DNA of 35,637 bases, from positions 1 through 35,637 of the forward strand of contig CAMOCK010000217.1 in assembly GCA_946610645.1 (NCBI GenBank). The letters run 5' to 3'. The notes under the pieces are model-generated. The model worked only from the letters and a program-made list of their open reading frames with translations. It was not told where the DNA came from and ran no database searches. Position 1 is the first letter of the stretch; each line of letters starts with the position of its first letter. The position numbers were made by a program, and so were the translations under genes. The stretch comes from an uncultured Bacteroidales bacterium. Its GTDB lineage: Bacteria; Bacteroidota; Bacteroidia; Bacteroidales; F082. This document shows positions 33,154 through 35,637 of this stretch, piece by piece.

Positions 33154-35418
33154 ATGATGCGTAAATTGACGCTGATATTGATTTTATTGCTCGGCCTCGC
33201 TTCCCCAGCCATGGCCACACACCAACGTGCTGCTGAAATCACCTACACTTGGCTTGGAGGAAATGCATACGAGTTTACGCTTACTTGCTACACCTACACA
33301 CCCAGCCCGGCTGGAATGCAGCGCGACTCGCTCCCCATCAGATGGGGCGACGGAATGGAGGAATACATCCCGCGCGTGGTGCTCCAAAACCTGGGCGACA
33401 ACTACACACTAAATGTCTATAAAGCGGTGCATAACTATTCATCCTCAGGTACTTACATAATCAGCATGGAGGATGCCAACCGCAACTACGGCGTGGTAAA
33501 CGTGCCCAATTCGGTGAACGTGCCGATGTATATCGAAACGGAATTGGTCATCAATCCCTTCTTGGGCAACAATAATTCAGTGCAACTGCTCAACGCACCC
33601 GTCGATAAAGGCTGCGTGGGCAAACTCTACCTGCACAATCCTTCGGCTTACGACCCCGACGGCGACAGCTTGAGCTACAAATTGGTGAAATGCAAAGGCA
33701 TGGACGGCATGGAGATTCCTGGCTACAACTTCCCACAGGCTTCGCAATCGTTTGAAATCGACCCCGTTAGTGGTGATTTGCGTTGGGAAAACCCCTTGCT
33801 TCAAGGCGAATACAACGTGGCCTTCATGGTGGAAGAATGGCGCCACGGCGTGAAAATCGGTTCCATTGTTCGCGATATGCAAATCCTGGTTGCGGCTTGC
33901 GACAACGACATGCCTCAAATTCATTGCGACGACGAGTTTTGCATAGTGGCAGGCGAACAATTGACTTTCTCCATCTCCGCCTCCGATCCCAATCCATATA
34001 ACAACGTGACGCTGACCGCATCAGGGGCACCTTTGGAATTGGCGGTAAGCCCAGCAATCCTAAATCCAGAAACCTCAACCGCGCCAAATCCCGCGTTGGA
34101 GTTCATTTGGAACACCACTTACAGCCACATCCGTAACTCACCCTATCAAGTAGTGATTCACGCCAAAGACGACGACACTCCTGTCAACTTGACCAACGTC
34201 AAAACCATAAGTATCAAAGTGATGGCTCCGAAAGTCCAAAATCTGTCGGCTTCAGTTGTGGGTCACGATGTCGCGCTTTCATGGTCAGCTTATCCCTGCT
34301 CGAATGCTTCGGCTTTGTTGGTGTACCGCAAAGCCGGTTGCAACGCCTACGAGCCCGATGCTTGCGAGACAGGCATCCGCGACGGCTACCAACTAGTGGC
34401 ATCTTTGAACGATGTTTCTTCAACTGTTTTCACCGACCTGAATCTTTCGCAAGGCATTGACTATGAGTATCGTGTTGTTGCGCAATTCCCCGATGGAGCT
34501 GAAAGCATCGTCAGTAATGCCGCTTGCGTATCACTCAGCAACGACAGCCCGCTGATGACGCATGTCAGCAATGATAGCATCGACCTCGTTCCAGGGCATG
34601 TTATTACTTGTTGGACTAAACCGCAAGATATTGACGAACAATATGTTGCACCATTCTTCTACACTTTGAAACGCTTCCTTGACGGTGTGGAATCCTTCGT
34701 TTACGAAGGAACGGACACGACTTTCCTTGACACCAACCTTGACTTGGCTGAAGCGGCTTCGTTATTATATAAGGTGGAGATGCGCGATGCCAACCAGCAA
34801 ACGATGGGCGAGAGCGCGGCAGCCTCGGCGGTGATGCTCACAGCCAACGGAGCTTTCAGCGAAGCACGCCTCACATGGACGGAATCCGTGCCTTGGATTG
34901 TGGACAGCACTCATGTTTTCAAGGAAATCAACAGCCGTTTTGTAAGAATCGCTTCGGTGACGGGAATGGAATATGTTGATGCTGATGTGGAAAGCGATAA
35001 AACCTATCGCTATTATGTACGCACCTTCGGACACTATACGATTGAAGATGTTCTGAAGCCTTTGGTCAATTATTCGGCCATCAAGACGGTGCGTATTGGG
35101 CACGAGGAGCCAGTGGAGGAGTTTTCCTATAACTTGCCCAATGTGTTCACGCCCAATGGCGACGGCTTCAACGATGTCTTTGAACCGATAGCTACGGGTA
35201 TAAACTTGATTGTCAGTGCAAAAACTGTGATTTTCAACCGTTGGGGTAATGTGTTATGTGATACGGATAATCCTCTGATTCAGTGGGACGGTAAGAGCAA
35301 AGTGACGAAATTGGACTGCCCGCCAGGTACTTATTTCTATGTCACTGATATCACCTACGTCGGCGAGGCAGGCGAGGAGAAATTGCATCTTCAAGGTTCC
35401 ATCGCAATAATTAAATGA
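33154..35418 (+). CDS. T9SS type B (CHU-like, gliding-associated C-terminal) secreted protein
   Basis: This 754-residue protein has a signal peptide (MMRKLTLILILLLGLASPAMA) and then the domain common in Bacteroidota surface proteins that opens THQRAAEITYTWLGGNAYEFTL and includes PIRWGDG. Residues ~165-250 are cadherin/dystroglycan-like (SAYDPDGDSLSYKLV, FEIDPVSGDLRW). Two or three FN3-like modules follow (~360-650). The C-terminal ~95 residues are the type B sorting domain, starting LPNVFTPNGDGFNDVFEP and with VIFNRWGNVL and PPGTYFYVTDITY. Such cargo goes out through T9SS but uses a different tail from type A. No catalytic motif is seen. It is monocistronic with its own promoter and a shared terminator. 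Confidence 0.92.
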   Translation: MMRKLTLILILLLGLASPAMATHQRAAEITYTWLGGNAYEFTLTCYTYTPSPAGMQRDSLPIRWGDGMEEYIPRVVLQNLGDNYTLNVYKAVHNYSSSGTYIISMEDANRNYGVVNVPNSVNVPMYIETELVINPFLGNNNSVQLLNAPVDKGCVGKLYLHNPSAYDPDGDSLSYKLVKCKGMDGMEIPGYNFPQASQSFEIDPVSGDLRWENPLLQGEYNVAFMVEEWRHGVKIGSIVRDMQILVAACDNDMPQIHCDDEFCIVAGEQLTFSISASDPNPYNNVTLTASGAPLELAVSPAILNPETSTAPNPALEFIWNTTYSHIRNSPYQVVIHAKDDDTPVNLTNVKTISIKVMAPKVQNLSASVVGHDVALSWSAYPCSNASALLVYRKAGCNAYEPDACETGIRDGYQLVASLNDVSSTVFTDLNLSQGIDYEYRVVAQFPDGAESIVSNAACVSLSNDSPLMTHVSNDSIDLVPGHVITCWTKPQDIDEQYVAPFFYTLKRFLDGVESFVYEGTDTTFLDTNLDLAEAASLLYKVEMRDANQQTMGESAAASAVMLTANGAFSEARLTWTESVPWIVDSTHVFKEINSRFVRIASVTGMEYVDADVESDKTYRYYVRTFGHYTIEDVLKPLVNYSAIKTVRIGHEEPVEEFSYNLPNVFTPNGDGFNDVFEPIATGINLIVSAKTVIFNRWGNVLCDTDNPLIQWDGKSKVTKLDCPPGTYFYVTDITYVGEAGEEKLHLQGSIAIIK

Positions 35419-35446
35419 AAAACGGTCGGCATTGCCGACCGTTTTT
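35418..35446. terminator. Bidirectional terminator between convergent genes
   Basis: ACGGTCGGC (35422-35430) pairs with GCCGACCGT (35434-35442) around an ATT loop. An A-run before and a T-run after make it work on both strands, for the type B cargo gene and for the converging gap gene. Confidence 0.9.
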
Positions 35447-35454
35447 CATTCAAT

Positions 35455-35637
<183 letters not shown>

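Noticed and set aside
35104-35124. Repeat-derived peptide EPVEEF in the type B cargo
   Set aside because: It only loosely resembles the reverse translation of the GGCTCAGCGACC repeat, and the DNA lacks the repeat core.

Overview
The window is chromosomal DNA from a member of the Bacteroidota, most likely Bacteroidales. Three things point there. Many genes and the tRNA are preceded by the phylum's -7 promoter element TAnnTTTG, and Shine-Dalgarno sequences are almost absent. Proteins carry type IX secretion (T9SS) sorting tails of both type A and type B. Typical Bacteroidales neighbourhoods are present (guaB/parvulin/surA/moxR, rsfS-ftsH-LUD, surE-small membrane protein-lpxB). T9SS cargo argues against Bacteroides itself; an uncultured gut or rumen lineage is a reasonable guess, not a proof. 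I see no phage, transposase, CRISPR array or restriction system.

Layout. (1) 1-6108: the 3' end of one T9SS cargo gene, a spacer of stacked palindromes, a small secreted or membrane-anchored protein, and a 1827-residue T9SS cargo protein of fibronectin-III and jelly-roll-like modules. (2) 6250-13475: an operon-like run of guaB, an unknown 136-residue protein, a two-domain parvulin isomerase, a SurA-N-like lipoprotein, a SurA-type isomerase and a MoxR ATPase, several linked by ATGA overlaps. It looks like an envelope or outer-membrane protein folding unit behind IMP dehydrogenase. (3) 13497-20521, minus strand: tgt and an LptF/LptG permease, then deoxynucleoside kinase, kdsB, an HU-SPOR membrane protein, trmB and a HerA-like ATPase. 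(4) 20601-24885: a GT2 glycosyltransferase diverging from tgt and convergent with rsfS-ftsH-LUD. (5) 24983-30666, plus strand: kdsC, maf, surE, a small membrane protein, lpxB and comEC. (6) 30825-35637: tRNA-Asp, prfC, mscL, a T9SS type B (CHU-like) secreted protein, and the 3' end of gap on the opposite strand.

Functional threads. LPS/Kdo/lipid A biogenesis is spread over kdsB, kdsC, lpxB and the LptF/G permease. Envelope protein quality control is represented by three SurA-related proteins and FtsH. Translation is represented by tgt, trmB, tRNA-Asp, rsfS and prfC. The outer surface is represented by T9SS cargo.

The most unusual structure is the crowding of short palindromic repeats in and beside the T9SS cargo genes. 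Three different palindrome-related elements are translated in frame in the last ~220 residues of the 1827-residue protein, one of them also in the neighbouring paralogous tail. Three more palindromes are stacked in the spacer between the two cargo genes. Other short palindromic or tandem repeats lie in the kdsC-maf and maf-surE spacers. Their known-repeat status is from memory and needs a genome-wide search.
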